Shown: positions 1-9,484, counted from the first letter of the stretch. The stretch is DNA of 64,000 bases from WTJH01 sp049889695 (GCA_049889695.1 JBMHCX010000018.1:186001-250000); one strand, 5' to 3'. The notes: a model not told the origin generated them from the sequence alone. Numbers and translations: made by a program.

Positions 1-743
1 GCTAACACATCTACATCTCCTGTTTTCATGATGGGTGAAGCAATTTTCCGCCCACGACCAAAAAGTATATTCACAACCCCAGGAGGAAAGCTCTCGTGGA
101 ATGCCTCTAACAATGGGGTAATGAGTAAAACTCCGTGTTTAGCAGGCTTAAAAATAGCCGTATTTCCCATCATGATAGCTGGAATCAACAAACAGAATGT
201 TTCATTCAGGGGATAGTTGTAAGGGCCTAGACATAGTACAACACCTATTGGTCCACGTCGAATGTGGGCGTGAACTCCGCCTTCTTTGTCAAAGTGAGCG
301 CTTTTCCGGTCAAGCTTTTTATACGCCTCAATCGTATCGACGATATAATCAACAGTTCTGTCGAATTCTTTTTCTGCATCCGCTTGATTTTTACAGATCT
401 CCCACATCAATAATTTCACGACTTCATCGCGTGTTTTTTTCATTTTTCCCACAAAACGTTCCATACAATGGATCCGTTCACGAACCTTCATCGTCGGCCA
501 TATCCCTTGTCCTCGGTTATAAGCATTCTTTGCGGCCTCTAGTGCCTCTAATGCTGTTTCGGTTTCCATATCTGGAACTGTTCCTAATAAAGTTGGGCCT
601 TGTTCCCCGGCAGCATTAGGGGTTCGTATAGGAGAATACACCTCAGCAACAGCTCCATCCCACGTATGCAATTGGCCTTGAACAAGGTAATTGCGACTAT
701 GCATAGGAGTGACCTGAAAAGTTGATGGAATATCATTTTTCAT
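1..743 (-). CDS. NADP-dependent glyceraldehyde-3-phosphate dehydrogenase-like aldehyde dehydrogenase, N-terminal part (partial)
   Basis: This is the first 247 codons of a gene that runs off the left edge; the ATG is at 743-741 on the minus strand. The sequence is an ALDH-superfamily N-terminal (NAD(P)-binding) half. The segments RRGPIGVVLCLGPYNYPLNE, PAIMMGNTAIFKPAKHGVLL and FGRGRKIASP match the non-phosphorylating GAPDH (GapN) branch, which oxidises glyceraldehyde-3-phosphate to 3-phosphoglycerate with NADP. The catalytic Cys and Glu lie outside the window, so activity cannot be judged. The gene is divergent from the methyltransferase at 845, with about 100 bp between them. The family call is firm; the substrate is inferred from motif resemblance only. 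Confidence 0.85.
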   Translation of the reverse strand, partial: MKNDIPSTFQVTPMHSRNYLVQGQLHTWDGAVAEVYSPIRTPNAAGEQGPTLLGTVPDMETETALEALEAAKNAYNRGQGIWPTMKVRERIHCMERFVGKMKKTRDEVVKLLMWEICKNQADAEKEFDRTVDYIVDTIEAYKKLDRKSAHFDKEGGVHAHIRRGPIGVVLCLGPYNYPLNETFCLLIPAIMMGNTAIFKPAKHGVLLITPLLEAFHESFPPGVVNILFGRGRKIASPIMKTGDVDVL

Positions 744-844
744 AGCTAATTTTTTTTTCTAATATACGTGTATTCCCTTGAAAATAAAATAGTTTTGTTC
801 ATCAATCCCAAAACCGAATCAATACACCCTCAAGATTTAGACCT

Positions 845-1597
845 TTGAATACACAACCAAATTCTGTTTTTAAGAAAATTAGCATTCTAGCAGCTACCCT
901 CTTGGCTTTGGGGAGACTTTCGAATAGCACCCGACAACTTATCCTTCGTGTACGCAGAGAGCACTACACTTATTTAAGTCTGTTGCGGTTGTCTCGGATA
1001 GTCAAAACCATTGAACAGATCGAAAAAAAGCATTTGGATGGTATTTTTATCGAGGCAGGTTGTGCATTAGGCGGCTCGGCGATTGTCATTTCAGCCTCAA
1101 AAAACAGATCGAGAGCTCTTCAGTTGTATGATGTCTTTGGACAAATTCCTCCACCGAGCGATGAAGATCCGCCTGAAGTACATCAACGCTATCAGACCAT
1201 TGATAGCGGGAATTCAAAAGGCCTTGGCGATGACCTCTACTATGGGTATCAGGAAAATCTAGAAAACAAAGTATTGAACAATCTTAGCGTTTTTGGCTAT
1301 CCTCCGGAACAACATAACATTAGCACCCATGCAGGCTTAGTACAAGATCAACTAAACGGAAAAGAGAGTGTTGCTTTTGCCCATATCGATGTTGACTGGT
1401 ATGCTCCGGTAAAATTTTGTTTAGAACAGATTTATCCCCGCTTGGTAGTAGGAGGCTCTATCGTATTAGATGATTACAACGATTGGGGAGGATGCAAAAA
1501 AGCGACAGATCTTTTTTTAAGGGAAAACAAAGGTAGCTACAGCCTCCAGTATACAAAAGAGGCTCTAAAAATCACTAGGATTAAAGAGCCTCAATAA
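845..1597 (+). CDS. TylF/MycF-like class I SAM-dependent methyltransferase
   Basis: A 250-residue protein. IEAGCALGGSAIVIS (about residues 68-82) is the SAM-binding loop. HIDVDWYAPVKFCLEQIYPR, GGSIVLDDYNDWGG and the following Lys-Lys-Ala-Thr-Asp match the TylF/macrocin O-methyltransferase family, in which the Asp pair binds a metal that activates a sugar hydroxyl. The substrate here is unknown. No ATG exists in frame: the gene must start at TTG 845, because the frame is closed by TAA at 785-787 and holds no ATG or GTG between. The last codons overlap an inverted repeat that looks like the terminator of the convergent ilv operon. Confidence 0.8.
   Translation: MNTQPNSVFKKISILAATLLALGRLSNSTRQLILRVRREHYTYLSLLRLSRIVKTIEQIEKKHLDGIFIEAGCALGGSAIVISASKNRSRALQLYDVFGQIPPPSDEDPPEVHQRYQTIDSGNSKGLGDDLYYGYQENLENKVLNNLSVFGYPPEQHNISTHAGLVQDQLNGKESVAFAHIDVDWYAPVKFCLEQIYPRLVVGGSIVLDDYNDWGGCKKATDLFLRENKGSYSLQYTKEALKITRIKEPQ
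1553..1592 (-). terminator. Probable intrinsic terminator of the ilv operon
   Basis: On the minus strand GAGGCTCT (1592-1585) and AGAGCCTC (1566-1559) form a perfect 8-bp stem with an 18-nt loop, followed directly by TTTTG. It lies 23 bp beyond the ilvC stop and inside the last codons of the convergent methyltransferase gene. On the plus strand the stem is not followed by a T run, so it should act on minus-strand transcripts only. Confidence 0.5.
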
Positions 1598-1614
1598 AGG
1601 AAAATCAATGGGGT

Positions 1615-3090
1615 TTAGTTGATTTTTTTCATTGCTGTCATCGCTGAACGCAACTCATACCCGATCATTTCAATGGGGTGAAAACGGATCACTTCATTGA
1701 TATCGATAAGAGTTTTGTTGTCGACCGCAGTATCCTTCCCTGCACCGTAGGCAGTTCCGATAACATCTGTGTTAATTGTTTTCATAAAGTCTACCAGCAG
1801 AGGACGCGCAGCATGATCAAACAAATAACAACCGTATTCAGCTGTATCAGAAATAATACGGTTCATCTCGAATAATTTTTTTCGAGCAATTGTGTTAGCT
1901 ATCAAGGGAGTTTCATGCAGAGACTCGTAATAAGCAGATTCCTCTTTAATACCCGATGCGACCATGGTATCAAAGGCTAGTTCAACCCCTGCTCGGACGA
2001 AGGCTACCATCAACACCCCATGGTCGAAATATTCCTGCTCTGGAATTTCCCGATCAGTGATTTCTGTTTTCTCAAAAGCGGTTTCCCCGGTAGCGGCTCT
2101 CCACTTGAGAAGGTTAGCATCATCATTTGCCCAATCTTCCATCATTGTTTTAGAAAAGTGACCGCTCGTAATATCATCCATATGCTTCACAAACAAGGGA
2201 GCCATTATTTCTTTGAGCTGCTCAGACAATTCAAAAGCTTTAATTTTTGCCGGATTGGAAAGACGATCCATCATGTTGGTAATTCCACCGTGCTTAAGGG
2301 CCTCTGTAATAGTCTCCCAGCCATATTGCACTAGTTTAGCCGCATACCCAGGTTCTATCCCTGAGGCGACCATTTTGTCAAAACTTAAAATTGATCCCGT
2401 TTGCAAAACACCGCAAAGGATGGTTTGCTCTCCCATAAGGTCTGACTTAACCTCGGCGACAAAAGATGACTCCAACACCCCAGCCTTATCACCTCCGGTT
2501 GCACAGGCGTATGCCTTGGCTTGGTCCATCCCCTTTCCTTCCGGATCATTTTCTGGATGAACTGCGATCAGCGTAGGGACACCAAATCCTCTTTTGTATT
2601 CTTCACGAACCTCTGATCCCGGTGATTTAGGAGCGACCATAATCACCGTAATATCTTCACGAATTTCCATTCCCTCTTCCACGATATTAAATCCGTGAGA
2701 ATAGGAAAGCGTTGCGCCTTTTTTCATCAAGGGAACCACTGCTTCGACTACTGAAGTATGGTTTTTATCCGGAGTTAGATTGATCACTACATCGGCTGTA
2801 GGAATCATTTCTGCATAGGTGCCTACCTGGAATTTATTTTCCGTTGCATTGAGGTAGGACTGACGCTTTTGCTCGATAGCTCCCTGGCGGAGTGCGTAGG
2901 ACACGTCCAAGCCTGAATCACGCATATTAAGTCCTTGGTTGAGTCCTTGAGCTCCACATCCTACCACTACAATTTTCTTTCCTTCTAGGGCTTGGACACC
3001 AGCATCAAATTCTGATGCATCCATAAATCGACACTGCCCTAGTTGGCGTAATTGTTCACTCAGTGAAAGTTTATTAAAATAATTTGACAT
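1615..3090 (-). CDS. ilvC: Ketol-acid reductoisomerase (NADP+), class II
   Basis: A 491-residue enzyme that isomerises and reduces acetolactate (or acetohydroxybutyrate) to the dihydroxy acid in valine and isoleucine synthesis. The Rossmann motif VVGCGAQGLNQGLN sits at about residues 42-55. Segments such as VAPKSPGSEVREEY and the duplicated C-terminal knotted domain give the long class II form seen in E. coli and many Bacteroidota, unlike the roughly 330-residue class I form. It is the last gene of ilvD-ilvB-ilvN-ilvC, 16 bp after ilvN. Confidence 0.97.
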   Translation of the reverse strand: MSNYFNKLSLSEQLRQLGQCRFMDASEFDAGVQALEGKKIVVVGCGAQGLNQGLNMRDSGLDVSYALRQGAIEQKRQSYLNATENKFQVGTYAEMIPTADVVINLTPDKNHTSVVEAVVPLMKKGATLSYSHGFNIVEEGMEIREDITVIMVAPKSPGSEVREEYKRGFGVPTLIAVHPENDPEGKGMDQAKAYACATGGDKAGVLESSFVAEVKSDLMGEQTILCGVLQTGSILSFDKMVASGIEPGYAAKLVQYGWETITEALKHGGITNMMDRLSNPAKIKAFELSEQLKEIMAPLFVKHMDDITSGHFSKTMMEDWANDDANLLKWRAATGETAFEKTEITDREIPEQEYFDHGVLMVAFVRAGVELAFDTMVASGIKEESAYYESLHETPLIANTIARKKLFEMNRIISDTAEYGCYLFDHAARPLLVDFMKTINTDVIGTAYGAGKDTAVDNKTLIDINEVIRFHPIEMIGYELRSAMTAMKKIN

Positions 3091-3106
3091 CTTGTATTAT
3101 GTATAA

Positions 3107-3634
3107 TTAATTGGTTTGAAACGATTTTAAAAGTTCTGAAATTTCCATTTTTGATTTTGTGACGGATATGCGGCCCGAACGAACAAACTGCATTAATCCA
3201 AAAGGAGCGAGATCCCTATAGAGTTGTTCAGTTTCACTTCTAAAACCTGTTTTTTCAATCACAAAAAACTCTGGAGATACAGTCACGATATTGGCATGAC
3301 TGTTTTTGATAATATTTTGAATCTGGCGTTCCTCAAATAGGGCGCTAGATTTTACTTTATACAAGGCCGACTCCTGAAAAATGGTCTCTTCATCTGTATG
3401 GTAAAAAGCGCGGATAACATCTACTTGCTTTTCTAACTGTTGGACAATTTTCTTCACCTGGACTTCTGTGACCCGAATAACAATCACAAAACGAAAAACG
3501 TTTTCGATTTCAGATTCTGAAGTAGAAAAACTTTCGATGTTGACGTGTCGTCTTAAAAATATAGCGGAAATACGATTGACTAAGCCAATGTTATTCTCTG
3601 AATAAATAGAAAGTGTAAAAGATTTTTTCTCCAT
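3107..3634 (-). CDS. ilvN: Acetolactate synthase small (regulatory) subunit
   Basis: A 175-residue ACT-domain protein. The N-terminus, with SENNIGLVNRISAIFLRR and VNIESFS, is the amino-acid-binding ACT fold that mediates valine feedback on the large subunit. A second ALS_ss_C-like region with EKTGFRSETEQLYRDLAPFG follows. It starts 5 bp after the ilvB stop, in the same operon, which supports a dedicated catalytic-regulatory pair. Confidence 0.95.
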   Translation of the reverse strand: MEKKSFTLSIYSENNIGLVNRISAIFLRRHVNIESFSTSESEIENVFRFVIVIRVTEVQVKKIVQQLEKQVDVIRAFYHTDEETIFQESALYKVKSSALFEERQIQNIIKNSHANIVTVSPEFFVIEKTGFRSETEQLYRDLAPFGLMQFVRSGRISVTKSKMEISELLKSFQTN

Positions 3635-3639
3635 GGTAC

Positions 3640-5373
3640 TTAAGATAATCGTATGTCTGATACGGAGGCTCCAGAGGGGATCATTGGAAATACGTTATCC
3701 TCTTTTTCGACCCGTACTTCAAGGAAATATGGCCCCTTATGACTAATCATTTCTGCTACTGCAGCAGAAAGTTCTTCTCTTTTGTCTACTCGTTTAGCGG
3801 GAATATGGAAGCCCTCAGCGATCCGTACAAAATCCGGATTCACCATTTCAGTAGAGGCATAACGCTTATCGAAAAAAAGCTGCTGCCACTGACGGACCAT
3901 CCCCAAAAACTCATTGTTGAGGACAACAATTTTAACGGCTGCTTGTGTTTGGAAAATAGTGCCTAATTCCTGAATAGTCATCTGATATCCTCCGTCGCCA
4001 ATTACGGCAACAACCTCTCGATCAGGAGCACCCATTTTAGCTCCTAGAGCAGCTGGTAGAGCAAACCCCATTGTCCCCAAACCACCAGAAGTAATGTTAC
4101 TCTTAGACAAATTGAAATCTGCATATCGGCAAGCCACCATCTGATGCTGTCCTACATCTGTAACAATAACGGCATCTCCATTGGTGTGTTCATTGATTGC
4201 CACGATGGTTTCTCCCATCGTAAGACTAGGCTTAGTCGGTTGAGTGTCCGGAACGATAACCTTTTCCTTCTCGATTGCCCAAAGTCTACGAAACTCATCT
4301 TCCCAATCCGGATAGGTTTTAGCATCGATAGAAGATGTTAGTGCAGCTAGAGTTTTCTTGCAATCTCCCATAACAGCAACATCTGCTTTGACGTTTTTAT
4401 TGACCTCCGCTGGATCAATTTCTAAATGAATGATTTTGGCTTGCTTGGCATATGAATTTAAATCTCCTGTTACGCGATCGTCGAAACGCATACCGATAGC
4501 GACCAGTACGTCGCATTCATTCGTCAGCAGATTTGGCGCATAATTTCCATGCATCCCTACCATACCAAAATTTTGAGGATGGCCAGTGGGTAAAGCAGAC
4601 GCCCCAAGGATCGTCCAAGCAGCTGGAATACCGGATTTCTCAACAAAATCTTTAAATTCTTCTTCGGCCTTTCCTAAGATAACTCCCTGCCCCCAAACAA
4701 TCAAGGGCTTTTGAGCAGCATTAATAATCTCTGCTGCTGCCGAAACGGTCTGCAGATCTGTTTCAGGTACTGGTATATAGCTTCGAACACCAATACACTG
4801 CTGATAGGAAAACTCAAGTTCGCTAAATTGTGCGTCTTTAGTGATGTCGATCAGCACAGGACCGGGTCGGCCGCTACGTGCGATGTAAAAGGCTTTCGCT
4901 AGGATGGCAGGAATTTCTTCTGCTCGAGTAATCTGATAGTTCCATTTGGTTACTGGAGTTGAAATTCCAATGATGTCTGTTTCTTGAAAAGCATCGGAAC
5001 CTAACAATGGAGAAGGGACTTGTCCTGTAATACATACCATGGGGGTAGAATCGATCTGTGCATCTGCAATTCCAGTGACCAAGTTGGTGGCTCCAGGGCC
5101 TGAAGTAGCAATCGCCACGCCTACTCTCCCTGAGGTTCTGGCATAGCCCTGAGCTGCGTGTGTAGCGCCTTGTTCGTGACGTGTTAGCACATGATGAATC
5201 TGATCTTGGAATTTGTACAGTTCATCGTAAACTGGCATGATGGCCCCACCGGGATAACCGTAAATTAGATCGACACCCTCTTCAATTAAACAACGGATAA
5301 TCGCTTCCGCACCATTAATTTTTAGCTTGGTGTTGTCCTTTGGAGCACTTTTAGCAATGGTATTAAGATTCAT
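3640..5373 (-). CDS. ilvB: Acetolactate synthase large (catalytic) subunit
   Basis: A ThDP- and FAD-dependent enzyme that condenses pyruvate with pyruvate or 2-ketobutyrate. YGYPGGAIMPVYDEL and RHEQGATHAAQGYAR (with the catalytic Glu) mark the PYR domain. The ThDP/Mg motif begins GDGGYQMTIQELGTIF and ends at Asn-Asn. The full open frame begins at ATG 5397 (585 residues), inside ilvD. A second ATG at 5373 (577 residues), 5 bp after the ilvD stop, gives a start MNLNTIAKSAP and is my choice. Both are possible. Confidence 0.96.
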   Translation of the reverse strand: MNLNTIAKSAPKDNTKLKINGAEAIIRCLIEEGVDLIYGYPGGAIMPVYDELYKFQDQIHHVLTRHEQGATHAAQGYARTSGRVGVAIATSGPGATNLVTGIADAQIDSTPMVCITGQVPSPLLGSDAFQETDIIGISTPVTKWNYQITRAEEIPAILAKAFYIARSGRPGPVLIDITKDAQFSELEFSYQQCIGVRSYIPVPETDLQTVSAAAEIINAAQKPLIVWGQGVILGKAEEEFKDFVEKSGIPAAWTILGASALPTGHPQNFGMVGMHGNYAPNLLTNECDVLVAIGMRFDDRVTGDLNSYAKQAKIIHLEIDPAEVNKNVKADVAVMGDCKKTLAALTSSIDAKTYPDWEDEFRRLWAIEKEKVIVPDTQPTKPSLTMGETIVAINEHTNGDAVIVTDVGQHQMVACRYADFNLSKSNITSGGLGTMGFALPAALGAKMGAPDREVVAVIGDGGYQMTIQELGTIFQTQAAVKIVVLNNEFLGMVRQWQQLFFDKRYASTEMVNPDFVRIAEGFHIPAKRVDKREELSAAVAEMISHKGPYFLEVRVEKEDNVFPMIPSGASVSDIRLS

Positions 5374-5378
5374 ATCAA

Positions 5379-7049
5379 TTAGGCGTCCGTTATACATCCT
5401 TGGGATGCCGTCTGAACATTTTTAATGTATTTGTAGAGTACTCCCTTTTGAAATTTGAATGCTGGAGCTTCCCATTGCTTTTTTCGTTCAGCAAGTTCTG
5501 CGTCACTCACATCCACTTCAAGGGTGTTTTTTTCGGCATCTATCGTTATGATGTCTCCGTCTTTAACCAAGGCCAGCGGACCTCCGACTTGGGCTTCTGG
5601 CACAATATGTCCTACCACAAAGCCGTGGGTTCCTCCGGAGAAGCGTCCGTCTGTAATCAGGGCCACCTCTTTTCCAAGACCTGCACCCATGATGGCTGCT
5701 GTTGGCTTTAACATTTCTGGCATCCCTGGCCCGCCTTTGGGTCCTTCATAGCGGATGACCACGACCTCACCAGGAAGCACTTTTCCTTGGCGAATTCCGT
5801 CGTTTGCAGCATATTCTCCGTCAAACACGCGGGCTGGGCCTTTAAACATAAGGCCTTCTTTCCCTGTAATTTTGGCAACTCCCCCTTCCGGCGCAAGGTT
5901 TCCTTTAAGTATTCGGATGTGCCCAGTAGTCTTAATAGGGTTGTCCACGGGTCGGATAACATCTTGTCCTTCTTTCAGAGCAGGAACCTCTGCTAAATTT
6001 TCAGCAATTGTTTTTCCCGTAACCGTCATACAATCTCCGATTAACATCCCATTTTCGAGCATAAATTTCATCACTGCGGGAACACCTCCGACTGCGTGTA
6101 AATCTTTCATCAGATACTTCCCACTAGGCTTGAGATCAGCTAAAAATGGTGTGTTATCACTAATTTCCTGGAAATCGTCTATGGTCAGGGGTAAGCCTGC
6201 TGCATGGGCAATGGCCAGAAAATGCAAAACTGCATTCGTCGATCCACCAAGTACGGTAATCAGTCGAAGAGCATTGGTCAATGAATCTTCAGTGACAATA
6301 TCTTTTGGTTTTAAATCTTTTTCAAGTAAATGTCGGATGGCAGGTCCGATTTGCAAGCACTCTTGAGTTTTATCGAGACTAACAGCAGGATTGGAGGCGT
6401 TGTAAGGGAGGGTCATTCCTAAAGCTTCAATTGCCGAAGCCATCGTATTGGCGGTATACATTCCTCCACAAGCACCAGCACCTGGGCAAGCTTTTTGAAT
6501 GACTTGCTTGTATTCTTTCTCGTCTATGGTCCCACTTACTTTCTGACCCCATGCTTCAAATGCGGAAACCACATCTAGTTCTTTGTCGTTATGACATCCC
6601 GAGGCGATGGTTCCACCATAAACCATAATGGAAGGGCGGTTTACACGTAGCATGGCCATTAATGCCCCTGGCATGTTCTTATCGCAACCGACGACAGGGA
6701 CCATAGCATCATAGGACATGGCCTGCACCACAGTTTCCATTGAATCGGCAATGACATCGCGTGAGGGGAGGGAAAAACGCATCCCTGGAGTTCCCATAGA
6801 AATACCATCGCTAACACCAATCGTATTAAACACCAATCCGACCAAGTTTTCTGGAGACATCCCCTTTTTAACCTGCTGCGCCAACTGATTTAAATGCATA
6901 TTACAAGGATTCCCCTCGTAACCAGTGGAGGCTATTCCAATTAAGGGTTTATTAAAATCATCCTCGGTTAGCCCAATGGCGTGCAACATGGCTTGTGCAG
7001 CGGGTTGGGTAGGGTCTTGAGTAACGTTTTTACTGTATTTGTTTAACAT
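5379..7049 (-). CDS. ilvD: Dihydroxy-acid dehydratase
   Basis: A 556-residue Fe-S dehydratase that forms 2-keto-isovalerate and 2-keto-3-methylvalerate. Three cluster-type cysteines are visible in NPCNMHLN, CDKNMPGALMAM and CPGAGACGGMYTANTM. The C-terminus carries the usual GRFSGGTHGFVVGHI segment. It is the first gene of the ilv operon; about 260 bp of AT-rich sequence with a hairpin lies upstream. ilvA and leu genes are not in the window. Confidence 0.97.
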   Translation of the reverse strand: MLNKYSKNVTQDPTQPAAQAMLHAIGLTEDDFNKPLIGIASTGYEGNPCNMHLNQLAQQVKKGMSPENLVGLVFNTIGVSDGISMGTPGMRFSLPSRDVIADSMETVVQAMSYDAMVPVVGCDKNMPGALMAMLRVNRPSIMVYGGTIASGCHNDKELDVVSAFEAWGQKVSGTIDEKEYKQVIQKACPGAGACGGMYTANTMASAIEALGMTLPYNASNPAVSLDKTQECLQIGPAIRHLLEKDLKPKDIVTEDSLTNALRLITVLGGSTNAVLHFLAIAHAAGLPLTIDDFQEISDNTPFLADLKPSGKYLMKDLHAVGGVPAVMKFMLENGMLIGDCMTVTGKTIAENLAEVPALKEGQDVIRPVDNPIKTTGHIRILKGNLAPEGGVAKITGKEGLMFKGPARVFDGEYAANDGIRQGKVLPGEVVVIRYEGPKGGPGMPEMLKPTAAIMGAGLGKEVALITDGRFSGGTHGFVVGHIVPEAQVGGPLALVKDGDIITIDAEKNTLEVDVSDAELAERKKQWEAPAFKFQKGVLYKYIKNVQTASQGCITDA

Positions 7050-7177
7050 AGCTATACTTAGTAAAGTTCAAAATTATTTCTTCGTCAGAATCCGTTTATA
7101 TTTGTCTCTTTCTGAAACATATGCCCAACAGGGTATTTTCGGTTATAATACGCTAAATAACAATTGTTTATGTTTAA

Positions 7178-7230
7178 AAAAATAAAACACCCAATGGATT
7201 CAATCATTTACTTCAGGGAAGTGTTTTATT
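7178..7230 (-). promoter_or_regulatory. Hairpin with T tract upstream of ilvD (possible attenuator)
   Basis: AATAAAACAC (7181-7190) and GTGTTTTATT (7221-7230) are a perfect 10-bp inverted repeat around a 30-nt loop. Read toward ilvD, the second arm runs straight into a TTTTT tract, so it resembles a weak intrinsic terminator 130 bp before the ilvD start. The stem is AT-rich. The 7050-7309 gap between ilvD and the divergent aldehyde dehydrogenase holds nothing else I can support apart from TAnnTTTG-like octamers without a convincing -33 partner. Confidence 0.35.
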
Positions 7231-7309
7231 GAAAATATTTTAAATCAATTCTGAAATCTTTAAAAACACAAGCGTAACTTATTCAAAAAAACTGCAAAAA
7301 AAATTATTA

Positions 7310-8695
7310 ATGAAGGGAATTATTGAAGATATCGCTAAAAAACAAAAAATATTTTTTGATTCAGCACAAGGCCGTTCGATCAGCTATCGCAAAGAAAAGT
7401 TGAAAAAATTATTGCTCACATTAAAGGAAATGGAAGCGGAAATTTTCGAAGCGTTGGCATCGGATTTGGGAAAACCTGCTTTTGAAGCCTACACGAGCGA
7501 AACACTGATGGTGGAAAAAGAGATCAAAAATATGCTTAAGCACCTTAAATACTGGTCGCAACCCATTAAGGTATCAGGAAGTCTCTTAAACTTTCCTTCC
7601 CGTGACTATTTAATTCCCGAGCCCTATGGCTCTGTATTAATCATTGCCCCTTGGAATTATCCTTTTCAATTGTCTTTAACCCCACTAGTGGGAGCAGTAG
7701 CGGCTGGTAACTGTGTGGTGCTGAAACCCTCCGAATCAGCTCCTGCCACCGCAAATATTCTAGAAAAAATTATCCAAAAGATATTTCATCCCGATCATGT
7801 CTGTGTAGTTCAGGGAGCTGCAGAGACTGGGAAAGCTCTTTTAGAACAACAGTGGAATTATATTTTCTTTACCGGAGGAACGGCTATCGGAAAAATAGTA
7901 GCAAAGGCTGCCGCAGAACATTTGACTCCCCTTACACTGGAATTAGGAGGAAAAAGTCCTTGCATCGTTGACGGCACCTCCCCATTGAAAAAAACAGCTC
8001 GCAGAATTGTCTGGGGGAAATTCCTGAATTGTGGGCAAACGTGTATTGCTCCTGACTATCTTTTGGTGCACGAAAAGTTTAAAGATCAGTTGGTCGAAGC
8101 CTTAATCGAAGAAATCGAAAATGCTTTTGGTAAGGACGCACAACAATCCGAAGACTATGGGCGTATTATTCACGATCGGCATTTTTCTCGGATGGAGGAG
8201 TTTGTCGAAGGAAACAAACTCCTATATGGAAATCAGACAGACGCTAAAAACCGCTTCTTTGGACCTACTCTAGTAGAGCCAAAAGACGAAAATCACATCA
8301 TTCAAACAGAGGAGATTTTTGGACCTATCTTACCCATACTTACCTATCAGGATTTAAGTGACATTACAACGATTATCAATAGAAACCCTAACCCCTTGGC
8401 CTTTTATGTCTTCAGTAAAGACAAATCATTTACCGATAAACTCATCCGTAGTTTTCCTTTCGGAGGAGGGGTTGTCAACGATGTTCTTATTCAATTTGCC
8501 AATGCCAACCTTCCCTTTGGAGGAATCGGGAACAGCGGAATAGGAGCCTATCACGGAAAAAAGAGTTTTGAATTATTTACCCATTACAAGCCCGTCATTA
8601 AACGACGCTTTATTCTCGACTTTCCTCAGCGTTATGCTCCTTATAAACCTCAAGAATTCAAACTCTTAAAAAAGATTACTCAATGGATCAATTAA
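7310..8695 (+). CDS. Aldehyde dehydrogenase (class 3-like, membrane/fatty aldehyde type)
   Basis: A 461-residue ALDH. IIAPWNYPFQLSLTPL, TGGTAIGKIVAKAAA (nucleotide loop), LELGGKSPCIVD (general-base Glu) and FLNCGQTCIAPDY (catalytic Cys) are all present. Length and the absence of a long N-terminal arm fit the class 3/fatty-aldehyde subgroup, which oxidises medium- to long-chain or aromatic aldehydes; the substrate is inferred. Its end overlaps the following nitroreductase gene by 13 bp, so the two are probably cotranscribed. Confidence 0.93.
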   Translation: MKGIIEDIAKKQKIFFDSAQGRSISYRKEKLKKLLLTLKEMEAEIFEALASDLGKPAFEAYTSETLMVEKEIKNMLKHLKYWSQPIKVSGSLLNFPSRDYLIPEPYGSVLIIAPWNYPFQLSLTPLVGAVAAGNCVVLKPSESAPATANILEKIIQKIFHPDHVCVVQGAAETGKALLEQQWNYIFFTGGTAIGKIVAKAAAEHLTPLTLELGGKSPCIVDGTSPLKKTARRIVWGKFLNCGQTCIAPDYLLVHEKFKDQLVEALIEEIENAFGKDAQQSEDYGRIIHDRHFSRMEEFVEGNKLLYGNQTDAKNRFFGPTLVEPKDENHIIQTEEIFGPILPILTYQDLSDITTIINRNPNPLAFYVFSKDKSFTDKLIRSFPFGGGVVNDVLIQFANANLPFGGIGNSGIGAYHGKKSFELFTHYKPVIKRRFILDFPQRYAPYKPQEFKLLKKITQWIN

Positions 8696-9420
8696 ATCAG
8701 AAAACAGTAACGGAAGCTATTCATCACAGACGTTCTGTGCGACATTACGATCCGGAGCGTATGTTGGATTCAAAAATAGTGGAAGAGTGTTTAGCACAAG
8801 CCCATTTAGCTCCGACGAGCTCTAATATGCAACTATGGGAATTCTACAGAGTAGTCGATCCTGCGGTTAAAGCAAAATTAGCAGAGGCAAGTTTTAACCA
8901 ACCCGCTGCAAAAACAGCACAAGAGTTGATTGTTTTTGTGGTCCGAAAAGACCTTTGGAAAAAAAGAGCAAAAGCCAATGTAGCCTTCTTAAAATCTTCC
9001 TTTGAAAAGTCTAAAAACCTGCCTGAGAAACGGAAAAAAATGGCGCTTAATTATTATCAGAAATTAATCCCCAGCTTATATGGCGATTTTTTAGGAATAT
9101 TCGGCGGACTCAAATTTATCGGGACACAAATCACCGGGTTATTTCGTCCGATATACAGACAGGTACGCGCCTCCGATATGCGCGTTGTAGCACACAAGAG
9201 CACTGCTTTGGCGGCTCAAAATTTCATGTTGAGTATGGCTGCTCATGGCTATGACACTTGCCCCATGGAAGGATTCGATTCATTACGTGTTAAGCAGGCG
9301 CTAGGGCTTCCGGGCGCAGCACAGATAAATATGATCGTTAGTTGTGGCATTCGCACAGAAAAAGGAGTCTATGGACATCGATTTAGGGTTCCTTTTTCTG
9401 AAGTTTATACAAAGGTTTAA
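8683..9420 (+). CDS. Nitroreductase family protein
   Basis: A 245-residue FMN-dependent nitroreductase-fold protein. The N-terminal HHRRSVRHYDPER and LAPTSSNMQLWEFYRV form the FMN phosphate-binding region. SMAAHGYDTCPMEGFD and the C-terminal GIRTEKGVYGHRFR are typical of the longer members. The start ATG lies inside the end of the aldehyde dehydrogenase gene, which suggests translational coupling and a shared role in detoxifying reactive carbonyl or quinone-like compounds (inference). The natural substrate is unknown. Confidence 0.88.
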   Translation: MDQLNQKTVTEAIHHRRSVRHYDPERMLDSKIVEECLAQAHLAPTSSNMQLWEFYRVVDPAVKAKLAEASFNQPAAKTAQELIVFVVRKDLWKKRAKANVAFLKSSFEKSKNLPEKRKKMALNYYQKLIPSLYGDFLGIFGGLKFIGTQITGLFRPIYRQVRASDMRVVAHKSTALAAQNFMLSMAAHGYDTCPMEGFDSLRVKQALGLPGAAQINMIVSCGIRTEKGVYGHRFRVPFSEVYTKV

Positions 9421-9484
9421 ACTTGAATTATGCTCAGCTGAGAGGCGACACCAACAGATAGTATATATCTAGTTTTCTGGTCCT

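Noticed and set aside
7085..7207. A 40-codon minus-strand ORF (MIESIGCFIF...) overlapping the ilvD upstream hairpin, as a possible Ile/Val/Leu leader peptide.
   Set aside because: Its content of Ile, Leu and Val is not clearly above that of ordinary AT-rich sequence, there is no run of regulatory codons, and the start lies in the hairpin loop.
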